A stretch of 64,000 nucleotides of DNA from positions 62,001 to 126,000 of the forward strand of contig OZ287696.1 in NCBI GenBank assembly GCA_965649825.1, in the 5' to 3' direction. Position numbers and translations under genes: made by a program. The first letter of the stretch is position 1, and each line of letters begins with the position of its first letter. This stretch comes from Penicillus capitatus (Eukaryota; Chlorophyta). Below, piece after piece: positions 44,312 to 57,800 of the stretch. The notes under the pieces are model-generated. The model worked only from the letters and a program-made list of their open reading frames with translations. It did not search any database and was not told the DNA's origin.

Positions 44312-47077
44312 CTGAAGGCACTGAATCGAGTGAAGAGTAAGCTACTTTACACACTGGAGAGCTACTACTCAACAGTTAATATTGATTTATTCGTCCGTCC
44401 TTAGAAACCGTCAGTCTTTTAGAAACGCTTCGATTTTTCTTTATGGGTCGACCCACCCACTTACCAGATTCTTGACGAAAGGAACAGCTAGGGCTTACCG
44501 TGATTGTACCGACCTTTGTCCTTGCGGCAAAGGAACTCGTGTTCCGAGGGAGTATCTGAGACCACGTGAAAGACGTTCATGTAAAGCATGCGTTATTCGC
44601 ATAACGACGATTTAGCTAGGAGAACACAGCGCGAGAAAACGAAGGTAGCAGTAGAGACGACAACCTTATCAAACGGCATGTGCGCCGCGCTTGACGAAAT
44701 CGGTGTCTGTTTCGAACGCGTCGTCTTCCAGTAAAGCGCATTCACCTGAGACATTCTCTCTTTGGTCCAGCCTTGATGCGGAGACCACACATAGTTGCCT
44801 GTACCTTCGACTCTATCCATTAGCAGACAGTGCGAGGCGGAAAACAGATAAAAGCTCTAGGACACGAATGATGCAAAAAGCAACGCCTTGTTTTATCAAG
44901 ACAGATTTCAAGAGCAGTGTTTCTCATGATGCCTTAGTCACATGCTTCATCCACATCGATAGGAACTAGATAGGAATCGAATCGGTTGGACTTGAACGTT
45001 TCGTCTAAGGAACTGCAGAAGTTCGGGTTGGAGATGGTGGACAGGACTTTGAAGAACACTATTTGCCTCTGTGCTACGTGGGAATCGTCTAGATGTGAGC
45101 ACAAAAGCAGTGTCTCCTCAAAACTTCGATGAAATGGGACGCATTCAAGCAAGTAAGTGGCCAGTCACCTCTTAGCCCCGTCCGTCTTCATTTCTAGAAA
45201 ACCTCCCCCCTCATAATTCTCTCGATGAAGAGGGATCACGCGTTATCTTCGGTTCGTTGTCATGAACCACGATAGACCAATCGTCAGCTGAAGATGATCC
45301 ACGTTTGCCTCACGTCTGGAGCCGCTTACCCGACGGCGCAGATATTGATCGTCACCTGTTAGGAAGTCCTTGCCTTCTAAGAAGGACCGATTCAAACTTA
45401 GAGTCAAGCATCTGTGTTGATATGGAGCGAGACTTCGTCCCACTGAGCTGGTGCTCCTTGTGATGTGACATTAACGGTTTCCAAAATGAAAACTAAACAG
45501 AAAGCGACATTCGCAAACCTTTAGGCGTTTGAGAACTGCAACGGTAATGTCAACGGCGCCATTTTGTTAACCCTCCACTCCTGTAGGCTTCGATGCTCGC
45601 AATGAACCTTTAAAACGGTTTTCGATTTCTGTTGTATGATCCGCGTCTTTTGAAGACTCGGTTAATGCGGCGGAACTTTTTGCGTCACGAGCAATCGTGG
45701 GATAGATAGCATCCCGGCACTCCATTCAGTTGCTGCTCCGTATGCGGACGCGATAAAAAATTCATAGCTCGGTCGTTCAATGACCACTGCACTACTCTGC
45801 ATCTGCCTCGCCGACCGTGCGAAATCTCGCGCAATTAACTGCCGCGGATCACAGTGAAAATTAAAAGGGCAAAGTTTGCCCGCCACTGGCGATGAGGTTT
45901 GTGTCGCATAGATGTTCTTTTCTGTACGACCGCGTTACAGCGATCGGACAAATCTCTGCGACAACTTTTCATGTACTCTAAAATCCATGTGCCCGCGGGT
46001 GAATTCTACAGAGAGCTTACAACACGGCAACGATTTTGCTAGGGCAGGTACTGCATAGACACATAAAGACATCATGCATCACCTAAGGCGACTGATTGTT
46101 AGTATCGGACTGATAATAGGTATCCATGTAGGAATACATCTACAAGACAGATCGCAACAAAGGTAAGAATTCCGAAAAGATCGATTTGGCCGTCTATCGA
46201 TCTAATGTGTCTAGCTGATCGTTGACGTACAGAACCATAAGACATCGATCCGTAGTTGGCAGTGGATGACGACGACCCGTTCCGAAGGTCATTCGTTTTC
46301 TGCAGGGTGTTCATTTGGCAGGTACATCGACAGCGTATCTTACTGCGGCAGAATCAGATGCTCGTTACTCTTCTCTTCCTCCGTGCTCTTTGCTTGCTTC
46401 AGAATCTGCACACAGTGCGTTAGTTGTCATGACTGGGAATGCGATCATCGCTCATCCAATACCCATGCATGCATTGCCTCTATCTTCTTTGTCTGTCTAC
46501 CTAGCTAGCTGTGCATCTATCTCACTGTCGACTTTTTGATGTGACATGATGGCCCATACATTCAAATCATCCATCCCCATACGGCCTCCCATTCCTCTGG
46601 CAACTAAGGTCGGATTGGTCTTCGACAATGAGACAGTGACTTTTTGTTTCTTCCTTTCTCTTTTTTCGATCAATATCGGTGCTCTGAGTGAAAAAACGAT
46701 GAAAATTGAAAATGACGGCGGGCCTTAGATGCGATTTTCTGTGCGTATACTGGTCGATGCTCAGCTGAGAATGGTCAGAGACGTAGAACTCGATCTGCTG
46801 TTTTCGAGGATGGTGCGTCTTTGACCGCCGAGGCTTCGCATCCGTCCGTTTACCTTCTGCAAATGCCGCCGTTATTCGCGCCGTCATTCGGAATTTTAAT
46901 TTGGCCAAAGATGCGCTTGCTTCGGCCACGTCTGACAGACGCGGACGACAAATATGCTTCCGACGGTCTTAAAAACCTTTGCCGCCGTCATTTTGGCATT
47001 GTCGAACGACACGTTTCAGATCAGACCAGACGCCGGTTGCCATGTCGACTGTTCAACGGGGTCATAGAAGACCGGAC
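44312..47077. other. Gene-poor stretch between secreted-protein genes
   Basis: No recognised gene. A short minus-strand ORF at 46099-46314 ends in a hydrophobic helix (LFGILTFVAICLVDVFLHGY) and could be the last exon of a membrane protein. TGATGTGACA words at 45461-45470 and 46538-46547 suggest unrecognised introns or promoters. Confidence 0.35.
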
Positions 47078-49170
47078 ATGTCTCTTTCTAAACTTTTAGT
47101 CTGTCTGCTGGCGACGTTCGCCCTTGGGGTCAGCGCATATGGTGAGATCTAAAACATGCTTTCGTTTAAAAAGCGTTCGCGTGTTTAGTTGAGCACGAAA
47201 GTCACGGTGGAGCGACATGGGGACCAGGGAATGTCCTCGCAAATGGTGAATGTGGCAGCATTGGCAAACCAGTCTGCGGCGTAGATGGAAAAACGTATGA
47301 CAGTCTTTGCGCGCTGAAGAAGAAGGGAGTCAAAAAGGCGTGCGAGGGAGAGTGTCCGTGCAAAGCGTGCGCTTGCCCTTTGAATTATGATCCAGTCTGC
47401 GGTGCCGACGGGAAGACATACGACAATGCATGCGGAGCCGATTGCGCAGGAGTCGAGGTTAAGTGCAAGGGAGAGTGCCCTTGTGAGCCTGAGAAGCCCG
47501 AACCAACTGTCGAGCCGCCGCCATCAGTAGAGGTGCCTGAGCCTGAAGTCTGTCCCTGCCCCAAGATCTTGGCTCCAGTCTGTGGCGCCGATGGAACCAC
47601 TTACGACAACGAGTGTCTGGCCGATTGCGCAGGAGTCGAGGTCAAGTGCGAGGGAGTGTGCCCTTGTAAGCCTGAGAAGCCCGAGCCGGAATGCGTCTGC
47701 TCCTTGGACTATAGACCTGTCTGCGGTGCCGATGGAAAGACATACGGCAATGAATGCGAAGCAAAGTGTGACAAAGTCAAAGTCGCATGCGCGGGCGAGT
47801 GTCCATGTCTGGAAGACTGCATTTGCCCTTTCAATTATGATCCCGTCTGCGGTGTCGATGGCAAGACGTATCCCAACGAATGTGTAGCGGAATGTGCCAA
47901 AGTCAAAGTCGCATGCGCGGGCGAGTGTCCATGTCCACCACCCATCTGTCCTGCCATCCTTGCCCCAGTCTGCGCATCCGACGGAAAGACCTATGACAAC
48001 GAGTGTCTGGCCGAGGCCGCCGGTGTCAAAGTCGCCTGCAAAGGAGAGTGCCCTTGTCGCACAGGCCACTGTGCGGAGATTTATAAACCGGTCTGTGGCG
48101 TCGATGGAAAGACGTATGGCAGTCTGTGCAAGCTTCGTCATGCAGGGACCGATCTCGCATGCGAGGGAGAGTGCCCTTGTGAGCCTGTCAAACCCGAACC
48201 AACTGTCGAGCCGTCTCCATTAACAGAGGAGCCCGAGCCCGAAGCCTGTCCCTGCTCCAAGATCTTGGCTCCAGTCTGCGGCGTCGATGGAACCACTTAC
48301 GACAACGAGTGTCTGGCCGATTGCGCAGGAGTCGAGGTCAAGTGCAAGGGAGTGTGCCCTTGTGAGCCTGTCAAACCCGAACCAACTGTCGAGCCGTCTC
48401 CATTAACAGAGGAGCCCGAGCCCGAAGCCTGTCCCTGCTCCAAGATCTTGGCTCCAGTCTGCGGCGTCGATGGAACCACTTACGACAACGAGTGTCTGGC
48501 CGATTGCGCAGGAGTCGAGGTCAAGTGCAAGGGAGAGTGCCCTTGTAAGCCTGAGAAGCCCGAACCAACTGTCGAGCCGTCTCCATTAACAGAGGAGCCC
48601 GAGCCCGAGCCGGAATGCGTCTGCTCCTTGGACTATAGACCTGTCTGCGGTGCCGATGGAAAGACCTATGGTAACGCCTGCGAGGCAAAGTGTGCTGGCG
48701 TCAAAGGGGCCTGCAAAGGCGAATGTCCATGCCGAAAAGAGATCTGCACTCTTGAATACTATCCAGTCTGTGGTGTTGATGACGTTACATATGGTAACAA
48801 GTGCCTGGCCGCAGCTGCCCATGTCAAAGTCGCATGCAAAGGCGAATGTCCTTGCAAGACGAAATCTTGCTTGTGCACCAAAGAATACAGTCCGGTCTGC
48901 GGAAAGGATGGCAAGACCTATGACAATGCCTGTGTGGCAGAATGCAATGGCGCCGAGATCAAATGCGATGGCCAATGTCCATGCAGAAAAGGAAAATGCG
49001 CAGACTTTGTGAAAGAAATCTGCGGAAAGGATGGAGTGACCTACAAAAACCTCTGCACGCTCAGACATGCTCATGTCGAAGTGGCATGTGAAGGACCATG
49101 TCCCTGTCCCAAACATTCAGAATTTTTCTTTGGTTATTCTGGATATCTGAATAAACGCATCGTTGTTTGA
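47078..49170 (+). CDS. Secreted multi-Kazal serine protease inhibitor (13 domains)
   Basis: Exon 1 (47078-47141) encodes a signal peptide ([20 protein letters not shown]). A 47-nt phase-1 intron (47142-47188), at the same place and of the same length as in the gene at 37595, leads into one exon to 49170; 681 residues. Thirteen Kazal cores are visible, more diverse than in the first gene. The residue two after the second cysteine (P1 by Kazal convention) varies: Leu ([20 protein letters not shown]), Phe ([10 protein letters not shown]), Lys ([20 protein letters not shown]), Ala ([10 protein letters not shown]), Glu ([10 protein letters not shown]). One core has CASDG in place of CGxDG. The last domain, C-terminal tail and 3' flank are nearly identical to the first gene, so the two share a recent common origin or gene conversion. 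Confidence 0.92.
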
Positions 49171-49263
49171 TTCCTATCCTTTCCATTTGCCATTTCCGTT
49201 CCCTGAGATTTGATTCGCTTATCCATCTGAGTTTTTTTGTTTATCAACTTGCAAACGTGTCAA
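49171..49263 (+). repeat. 3' flank shared with first Kazal gene (copy 2)
   Basis: Partner of 41692-41784; two mismatches in 93 bp. Confidence 0.9.
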
Positions 49264-50430
49264 TTGGTTGATGAGTAATTGTCGTACCACTCGCGCGATG
49301 ACGACAAAGACCTTCAGTCGTGTCAAACTCTCACCGATCGTCTCCTCTTTCTGTCACAGAGGACTGGATGCGTTTCTGTACGGACGACGCCTATCTCGTC
49401 GATCATCGGATCTTTCATGGGCCATCGCTGCGAAAGCGAGGCGATCGATCGTCATCGTCATTTTTCGAATCCATCAAAGGTGGCTTCGTTGGATCCTTTT
49501 TCACAAGCTTGATAGCCCTCCATGAGCTTGATTGCCGTCTGAGTTGTTTCGACAGCATTTCAGATTCGCACACCACTCACGCACGCACTGTAGATGTCAC
49601 GCACCGAGGCAATGATCGCAGCATGCAAACGAACGGCAGTGCAGAAATGCACCGCATGCATTTTTCGTCCAAGCGAACAATGAAATCGTCGACGTGGTGT
49701 CTGCCCATCTGATCACGGCGAAACGCATCCGGAAATGCACATCGATCACAGGATGCCCCAAGTTATGTGGGCACCCTCTCTGCGTTGCCTGAGCACGTGT
49801 CCAGAAGATAGCGACCGCGTAGATGTGTGAGAAATGAGTGATGCTGTTAATGCCTGAACAAGGGAGTCAATATACAGAACAGACTTCTTGTTCTTCTCAA
49901 ATAATACCCTACTTCCCTCAGACTCTCAAACAGTGCAACATACAGAACGCGTATCAATGATGGCCGTCCACACCACACGCGTTAAAAAGGCTTCTTCTGT
50001 TCATCAAAAAATCAAAGTACAGGATGACATGAAGTTGTTCAGTCGACCACATTTGTTTAGAAATACACAGAAAGGAAGGACATCAGCTGCACACATGCAC
50101 AAACAAACAAGGAACACCCGAATCCCTTCCCCTAATAGTATACAACTGATGTCACAAGCGTCCGTCAACTGAACACAGAGGAACATGAATGCATGTATTC
50201 TATTCTCTTCTCGGAGACCTGCTCCACAAAAAGAAGAATACATCATCGCGTTCTTCACACATACGAATCGACAAACAATAACAGTGAGGCATAATTGAGC
50301 AGAGAGAACACGTACACAGAAACAGCTTTCAGAATCGGCGAAACAATTGAAGCCTTACAGACTGAACCGTATGCGGAAAAGCCATTCGGCACTGTCATCG
50401 AGAGTCTGATACATACACCCACAGGTGGAA
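49264..50430. other. Intergenic, nothing recognised
   Basis: Short ORFs only. The right end is the 3' flank of the minus-strand phosphatase gene. Confidence 0.4.
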
Positions 50431-51611
50431 TCACCAAATCGGGGGTAGGACCTCAGAATCCGGCTCCTCAGAATTCTGTTCTTGTGCACTGCCGAATGTT
50501 TCCTGTCTAAAAAGCTGTTTGAGATTAATGAAGGACAATTCGTCCAGTTGCTTGATCACTAGATCTGCTGCATTGAGTTCGTACAGTGGTTGCGTGTTGG
50601 CCGCTGCCACACATTTCATGCCACAGTCGTGGGCCGCTTCACAAGAATGGTTGGAAGCGCCGATCACGACGCAGCGGAACGGCGGGCGATTCAATTTCTG
50701 AGCAGCATAGGCATAGGCTTCTGGATCCGGTGCACAACGCGAGACATCATCTGCTGACACGACAGCATCGACGTAGGGATAGAGTCCCAGCGATTGAACA
50801 CAGTCGTAGATCAGATGACGCTCCGTGGAGCACAGCGCGATCGGAATGCTGTGCTGCTTGAGCGTTTCTAAGAAACGATAGAGTCCATCGCGTGCCGTAC
50901 GTGCAATGTCCTGCGTCATCTCGGCAAACAACTCCTCTTTGCGCAGCGCCAGGCGACGGACATGAGTCGGTTCGCGACCCCAGCATAAGACCTCAGAAAT
51001 GGCCTATAGAACACGGGCAGCGGTGACGGTTGGTGGGGGTGATGGGTAAGGAATGAATGGACTTGTTCGGCCTTCATGGGTGCGGCTCTTTTAAGAGCAC
51101 TCTGCAAAGGACGCGGTCGATTCTCTTCTTCGGCGAGACGTATCCATGCTGCCATGTGTGCATCGAGAGCGCTCTGGACCACGACGCCTTCGAGGTCCAG
51201 AATCACACCAAACCATCCAGTGCCCATGCGTTCCATTCTTTCCAAGGGATTCTCCAGAGAAGGGTCGTCAGCGATGTTCTCGATATTTGTGGGCAACGGT
51301 TTCAGTGCTTCCTGCTCTGCGAGGTTCATGTCTGGGAAAGCGCTGACGAGGGCATAGGAGAGGGATTCTGTGTAGGCGGGGGAGAATTCTGTTTCTTCAA
51401 TCGGGTTGAATTCGACGTCCGGACTGTAACCGAGCGCCAAGACCTGTTTTCGGCGTGGAAGGGAGAATGCTCGTAGCGGAGAGTGGATGGAGAAGAGGCG
51501 CGAGGGGCGACATGGGCGAGAGCAGTGCAGTCGTCTTCTCTCTGGCTGTGGTCTGGAGGAAAGGAAACGCAGCGACACTGGACGAACGTGTCTCATCGAC
51601 GCTGACGACAA
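50431..51611 (-). CDS. Plastid HAD phosphatase, PyrP2-like (riboflavin pathway)
   Basis: The basic N-terminus (MRHVRPVSLRFLSSRPQPER and on) is transit-peptide-like. HAD motif I region GWFGVILDLEGVVVQS, then AAWIRLAEEENRPRP and PMKAEQ. An intron (about 51003-51057) is removed and the frame resumes AISEVLCWGREPTHVRRLAL with RKEELF. Motif II lies in IPIALCSTERHLIYDC; motif III/IV in VVSADDVSRCAPDPEAYAYA and CVVIGASNHSCEAAHDCGMK. It ends LDELSFINLKQL and a short acidic tail. The order and wording match the plant plastid phosphatase that dephosphorylates 5-amino-6-(5-phosphoribitylamino)uracil. The second Asp of DxD is Glu (DLEG), a deviation also recalled in that plant subfamily. Substrate is inferred from homology. 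Confidence 0.8.
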
Positions 51612-54600
51612 CAGGTATAGTCGGCGAAACGAAAAGTCAGTGAAGCGATTGCTAAGTGAGCGATTGCGTTTGCGAATGGTTACGTCAGTCGGCGTCGTTC
51701 ATTTCGAGCCGAAGAGTCGAACCACTTGGCGGATGCGATGACGGCGGGGCGACGCGAGTGGCAGAGAGCAACCCGTCGGCCAACTCTGCGACGGAGAAGC
51801 GAATGGTGCCTCTCCATGACAGCAGGGGACGATGCATGGTCCGTCGCATCTCCGACGACGCCTCAGAGGAGTGCCTCGTTCTGCCTTGTGCTTTGACTGG
51901 CGAGCGTTGTCGAATGCTCAGCGACCCAGACGAGATGCGTCGTCTGAATTCCCTTGATGCCAGCCGCTTCGTGACGAATTCTGCCGAATCCTGCGGGCAC
52001 GCGAACAGGAAGGTGCTTTCACCGAGGCAGGTTCACCAAGAAGAAATCACATCAGAGAGTGGACGGACCTATGCAGACGAGCGAGGCATTCGAGGCAGAC
52101 CTCTTAGGCAAACAAGGCACAAACGCGGAGCGGATGGAGTTTCTCTCGGTCGCGACCGACCTTCGTTCGCAAGTCGCTCTGTCGCGCGACGACTGCCGTT
52201 GGTGTCACGAATAACTTTGTCACGTTACACGAGTATCTTTTCACAGTCTCAGCTAACGCCTTAAGAAGCGCGTTTCTCTGCCTCGGAGACAGAGTAAGTG
52301 AAGTCAAGGCAGTCCCCCAAACCAATCAATCAAAATCCAGACGTGGGACGAGAAACGAAAAAAGCAGTAACTGAAGAACGTTAGAATTCTTAGTAATCAC
52401 TGATAGAAAGGAATCGAGCACTGAGTATCCTCAGTCTGGAAGTGTAGCTCCTCAAGAAGTAGCAGGAGGAGTTATGCGCCTATACAACAGCTCTCGTCAA
52501 CAGAGTTCAGTCAGAAGTGTTGGATGGCTTACAGCATTTCACTGTTTCGTCCAAGCCTGTCGCTGTGTTTGTCTTGGAGCACTGGGGCAAGATTCCGATC
52601 TCACACTCTCCAAGAATATTTTCAGCTTGTTCTCCGGTAAGCAGTTTGCAACTCATGCCCGTGAGATTGCAGGTTACATTCGTGAATTGGAAATAGCTTT
52701 CACAGGCAGTTGCTGCAGGGAAACACGCTACAGAACATCCACACTCGTCTCATGATACAAAAGAGTCTGGAACCTACTTCCTTCTTCTTCCACCTCCGGT
52801 TCTTCCGCTTCCTCGACCTCTGACTGCTCTACGGCTTGCAGGACATTACGAGCCGCTGTCCACAGTCAAACGTTTAGACAGGTTTGCGATAACTGAGGAC
52901 TTGTACATGTCATCGCCACGAAGAGAAGCAGAGCCAATCCAAGGGACAGGATGGCGTCGAAGGAGGTTCCGCGGGCCATGTTGATAATGTTCTTGTTGGA
53001 AGAGAAGGTCGCTGAAAGAAGTAAGAGGCAGAATGGGTGCCGAGGAACAGAATGGCTTCGTTTACATAGTGCCTTTGCCGCCAGAATAGCACGCGAAGGT
53101 TATACCAGAATCCAAATCGGTACACCAACAGCGGCTCTCAGGTGCAGGCGTCTCTTACGCGAAGCGCCACGCATGGAACTTCAGAGCTGAACTCGCAACC
53201 GCCTGGCCCTGTCTAGGCAAGCGATCAGCAAGCGCCGTCGGTCGGCTGCATGAAGCTCACCCGTCGCCTAAAATGCTGCACAGACTTGAGCCAAAGCCAT
53301 GTGATGAGCGTCAGGCATCGCACGTCTCCTTCTAACCTCCACCTCTCTGAGCGTCTCTGGTCGCCGGGGACGACGCCGAAAACCAGACGAGGCGGTCGCA
53401 GCGGGAACTGCCTGACGTGTTTTGACGCTTAGTGCTGTCTCGCTCGGAGAACAATTGACCGACCAGACACTCCAACGCCACAGTCTCCGCACGCGGTTTC
53501 TCCAAGGCGATGGTTTCTGACGGTTCGGTTGAACGGTTGTCGGAAGGGGGCGGTGCGCCGTTCGCGCCTAGGCGATCCGCATTTGCCTCGCCAACCCGAT
53601 GCCTTCGAGTTTTTCTGTGTCCTCGCGACGAGGCGCCCCTCTCGAAGACCGCATTCGAAAAAGTTATCCAGGGACAGAGGGTCGGGTCGGTGATTGGCTA
53701 TTGGGATAACGGTTAAGGGGCTTCGCTGGAAGGTCACTGATACGTCGAGGACTGGACAGAACAGCACCTGTGCAGCAGACGCGTGCCGTCTTCGGCTTCC
53801 TCCCAGAAGCCACGAAACACGCGTCCTTCCGCATCGTTGAACTCCGAATCAGCGACGCAAGACACTCGCGCTTCCAAGTCATGTTCGCCTCGATCCGCGT
53901 GCCGCCGAGAATGCCTCTCGTGTCTGGCACTTGGGCTCGGATGATGGCGAAGTTTGGTGGACAGAAAAACTGGAACCGATGTAGACAACGGCACGCGGAT
54001 GGCGCTCGCACGAAAAATGGGAAGTGGTTCTCCACTTCTGCCTGCCTTCGAAAGGGCCCGGAGCACTCACTCCCTTCTCATCTGCTTGGATACTGCACAG
54101 CTGCACTGTCAGATTCGCCTCGAAGTTACCTTGGCAGCGGCGAACAGAGTGACTGCGATGCTGACTAGCCGGAATCCACGCAGCTATCCAATGTGTGACC
54201 CTGTCTCTCGAGCAGGCACGGAAACGAGGAAGAGCAGTCACAGCGTCGATCGACGATGCACTTGACTTCCAGGAAGATTGCGGGAGCAGCAAAAGCTGTG
54301 AGGCCTTTATTCAGCAACTCGCCATTACCTCGTATGCGTGCGTCAGCCATTGGTTCTTCTGATTGTCAGAGTGATATAGAACGACAGGGTTTTAACAAAC
54401 GAGGCTGATCAAGTCTTAAGCGTTCATGGGTCGCTGTGCCCAAATTTCGAGAAGCAGATGGTTGATGCGACATTTTGTCTAGCGAAGCTGCATCTGTTCT
54501 CTTCGCATTGTTATATTCTTGGACAACATACCACATGCCTTCGACTCTTCCTGCATACTGTGGATGCATCCACATTGACATTATCGTCCAGCAATGCAGG

Positions 54601-54884
54601 GACGCGGAAATCGTCCATCATTAGAGAACCGTGCAGACTACGATGTGATTTGAACAAATCGCCGACTATGTGTAGCGCATGGGTTTGACGGTGCCACCTC
54701 ACAGTCACTTACTATTAGTGAGGGCAGTTCCATAGGAAAGCCTGGATCGATTCGACCTGTATGATACCCGTCAACCTTGACGCATTCGATGCGACGTCTA
54801 TCACATCCATCGTCCACAACGATCTGCGATGGCAACATACTCGTTTCCTTCGACAGGACGCAGACGCGATTCTGATTTTTCCTC
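51612..54884. other. Region of uncertain coding potential
   Basis: A plus-strand open stretch 51656-52264 and another frame ending in EAFEADLLGKQGTNAERMEF and RDDCRWCHE (about 52080-52215) may be exons of an unrecognised gene. ORFs at 52474-52755, 52910-53128 and 53664-54292 overlap on opposite strands with no domain signal, so neither strand can be preferred. No RNA gene or transposon was seen. Confidence 0.3.
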
Positions 54885-57800
54885 ATGTGGCAAACGACGG
54901 ATCTGCAGCAGTTATCCATCGATGGCCAACTGGCCACCCTAGTCGCCGCCATCGCTGTCGCAATCTTGGCACTGCTCTGGTGTCTTCGACGAGTGTGTCG
55001 TGGAGCTGCACGAATATGCACACCTCGATTTTCCGTCGCGGGACATTCGATGGAAGTCAAAGGTGGACAACCGTTCGGCGAACTTGCTACAGTATCTGTG
55101 GAGGACAGAGGGCACTGGGTCGGTCAAGGGTGTAAAGTACGAGTACACGCTCAGCAAGCATTCGTGGTACGCGACCTACGAAGTGCGCGCCGCAACATGT
55201 GTCGACCGAATGTTGACACCTTTTCTGCGACAGTGGCGCATTCATCGCCGCCTGCTCGAGAAAAAATGCAAGATTCGTACGGGCACCTTTATCGTCGACG
55301 GCAAGAAATGGTCGAGCGAAGTCAAAACGCGTTTACCGCTCTCCGGGACGCGTTGTTGTTTCAGGCGAATCTTTGTAACGCATTTGGGCGACGAGCGTGT
55401 GGTCGTCCAGCTGAAGTCAGTAAACTGGATAAGCCTGCAAGCTCATTTCAGTTTCACTCTCGTGAACCTCGACAACGAAAGAAAGAATCTGCGTCGCGGT
55501 ATCATGGCGGCGCGTGACGGTCGATGTTACGAAAAGTGAGTGACGTGTGGATTCGCAGGAAGGCGCGCCGATTTTCGATGGTTTGCCAGCAGCAAGGCAG
55601 TCGATCCTATCAATATGGCATCGCTTAATGGCGAGGCATCGCCGGGATATGTGAAGGACGACCTGTTTATGTTGCGACTGGACCTGCGGGTCAGGCGCAA
55701 GAGCAATGAATCTTTCCGTCTTACTGTGAACAGAGAATCGACGTCGTGTCAAGTGACTCTACCTGGCGACAGTGCTGTGAATATAACGTAGAGCTTTTGT
55801 TAGTGGAAACTAAAGTATGCAGGGGACATGAGTCCGTTTGTCGTCTACTCTGACATTTTCAAAGTCCAAGGCAAAAGAATGTAACACTCTGAACTTAATC
55901 GTGCAGTCTGTCATGGGTTAATGTTCGTGGCTGCTCAGGAGATTGGAGATTGTCAGGAGAGGCGGTGACACACATGGACGTGGTCTGAGCGTTGTACTTC
56001 GAAACTTGAGTCACCAGCGTGTCTGGACAAAAGGGGAATTGATCATTATCCATCGCGAGTCCGCCGAACACAACCGACATGCAGGCAGATGCTACTAGTG
56101 TCATCTATTTGATGTTTACTCTCCTTTTATCCAGAGTTTGTAACGAGAATGGATGGCGGCGCTATGAAAGGATGGATCGGAGTTCTGGACGAGAAAGAAG
56201 TGGCAGACGGAGTTTCTCCTTTTTTAAACGATGGCTGGTTAAGCCTTTCCGCAAAGATCACACTGCTCACGAGAGAGAACTTCGAGAACTCCTTGCCGAC
56301 TGTTCCGAAGCAGACATTAAAGAAACAGTTTCCAACGATTGATTCAAACAGCGGAATCCAAACGGAAGGTGTGATCTGTTGACACTGTTGAGTCCGTTCC
56401 TTGGAAACAAACGGATTGCAGAGGGATATGGATGCATCGATGGTTATAAACACGCATATGTGTTCGTCAGAAACAAGTGGTATGCGACCTATGAGGTAAG
56501 ATACTTGATGCCCTTTTGTTCTTGGAATGCTTTTGTGTAGTGCTATGTACATCGATCTCTTCTGGAAACAAAACCTTTGTGCGTATTCACTAATCTGTTT
56601 ACGATCGAAGATTCGTGCTGGTCTGTGGAATCGCATTCTGATTTCTATTCTTGTGGATGTTGTTGCTCTTTAGGTATGTCGATCTCTCACACACCAAAGA
56701 TGGAAATCTTGAAACGTACCTACATTCCAATAGCGAAGATAACATAGGAGTTCATTATGGTTTCACTCTTGTCAACTTCGAAGATGAAAAAAAACTGCGT
56801 CCGCACAGGTGGAGAAGATGGATTTGAGAATCCATTATGAAAGTGTTGTGTTATGTGTCAGGTCGCTATCGCACGTTTTCGTCGATCAATGACAACTGGG
56901 GATGCGACATCCTTCCCTCAGCAGAGATACAAGCGGTTGATGATGGATTCATGCGCGATGATTTTTTTCTTATCCGTCTGGATATGAGACTCAAACAGGA
57001 GGACAGCGAAATCTTTCAGATGACTGTCAACGACAACACTGCTATGTTCCATGTATTCCCTATCTACGTCCAACGCCTTGGTTTGACTGTTTGATATTGG
57101 AGTTTAGTGGGAACTGCGGTTTCTGAAAGAGATGAGTCCTTACAGAATTGGACCGCAAAGAGTCTCGATTGGTGATACTAAGATGTGAGTCGCAACTCAA
57201 GTCCTTGTTGGATCAAGCTACTATTGATCTCTTTCTGCTTAGACAAATCTACCTCAGCCCAAAAGGGGCGACCGGTTCAGGCTCTTTAGAGCCCGTTGTT
57301 GGAAACCTTGGTCAAGGGATGCTCAAAGCAAAAGGTCAAATCAACGTCACCAATCATCTGTGCCCGGAGAACAACAGACTGCAAGGTGAAAGCAATTCTT
57401 GCTTTTGGATTCTGTGACGTGACGTACTGCAGAGTTCCATCGTGTGATCGGCAAAGGCAGTAATTCGATTGTATCGAAGGATTTCCTCAGTTTACATGAA
57501 TCAAATGACGAAGCACTTGGCTTTGTTAAGGACGGCTGGATTGTATTCGACATTAAGATCACTGTATTTGTCGAGGAGCAGAAATTCAATGAGGAGATTG
57601 CTCATGCCCCTAGACCGCCAGATGCAGTGTGTTATCCATGGAGAAATCCCGATCCAAACGAGATGATGGTGGTTGAAGGTCCGTGTGAATTTTCGTTTTC
57701 GTTATGGTTTTTTGAGATTTGAAAGTACAGCGGGAAAGCACTCTTGTGATGGAGTCGACTACAGCTTTATACTAAACAAATACCATTACTATGCGACGTA

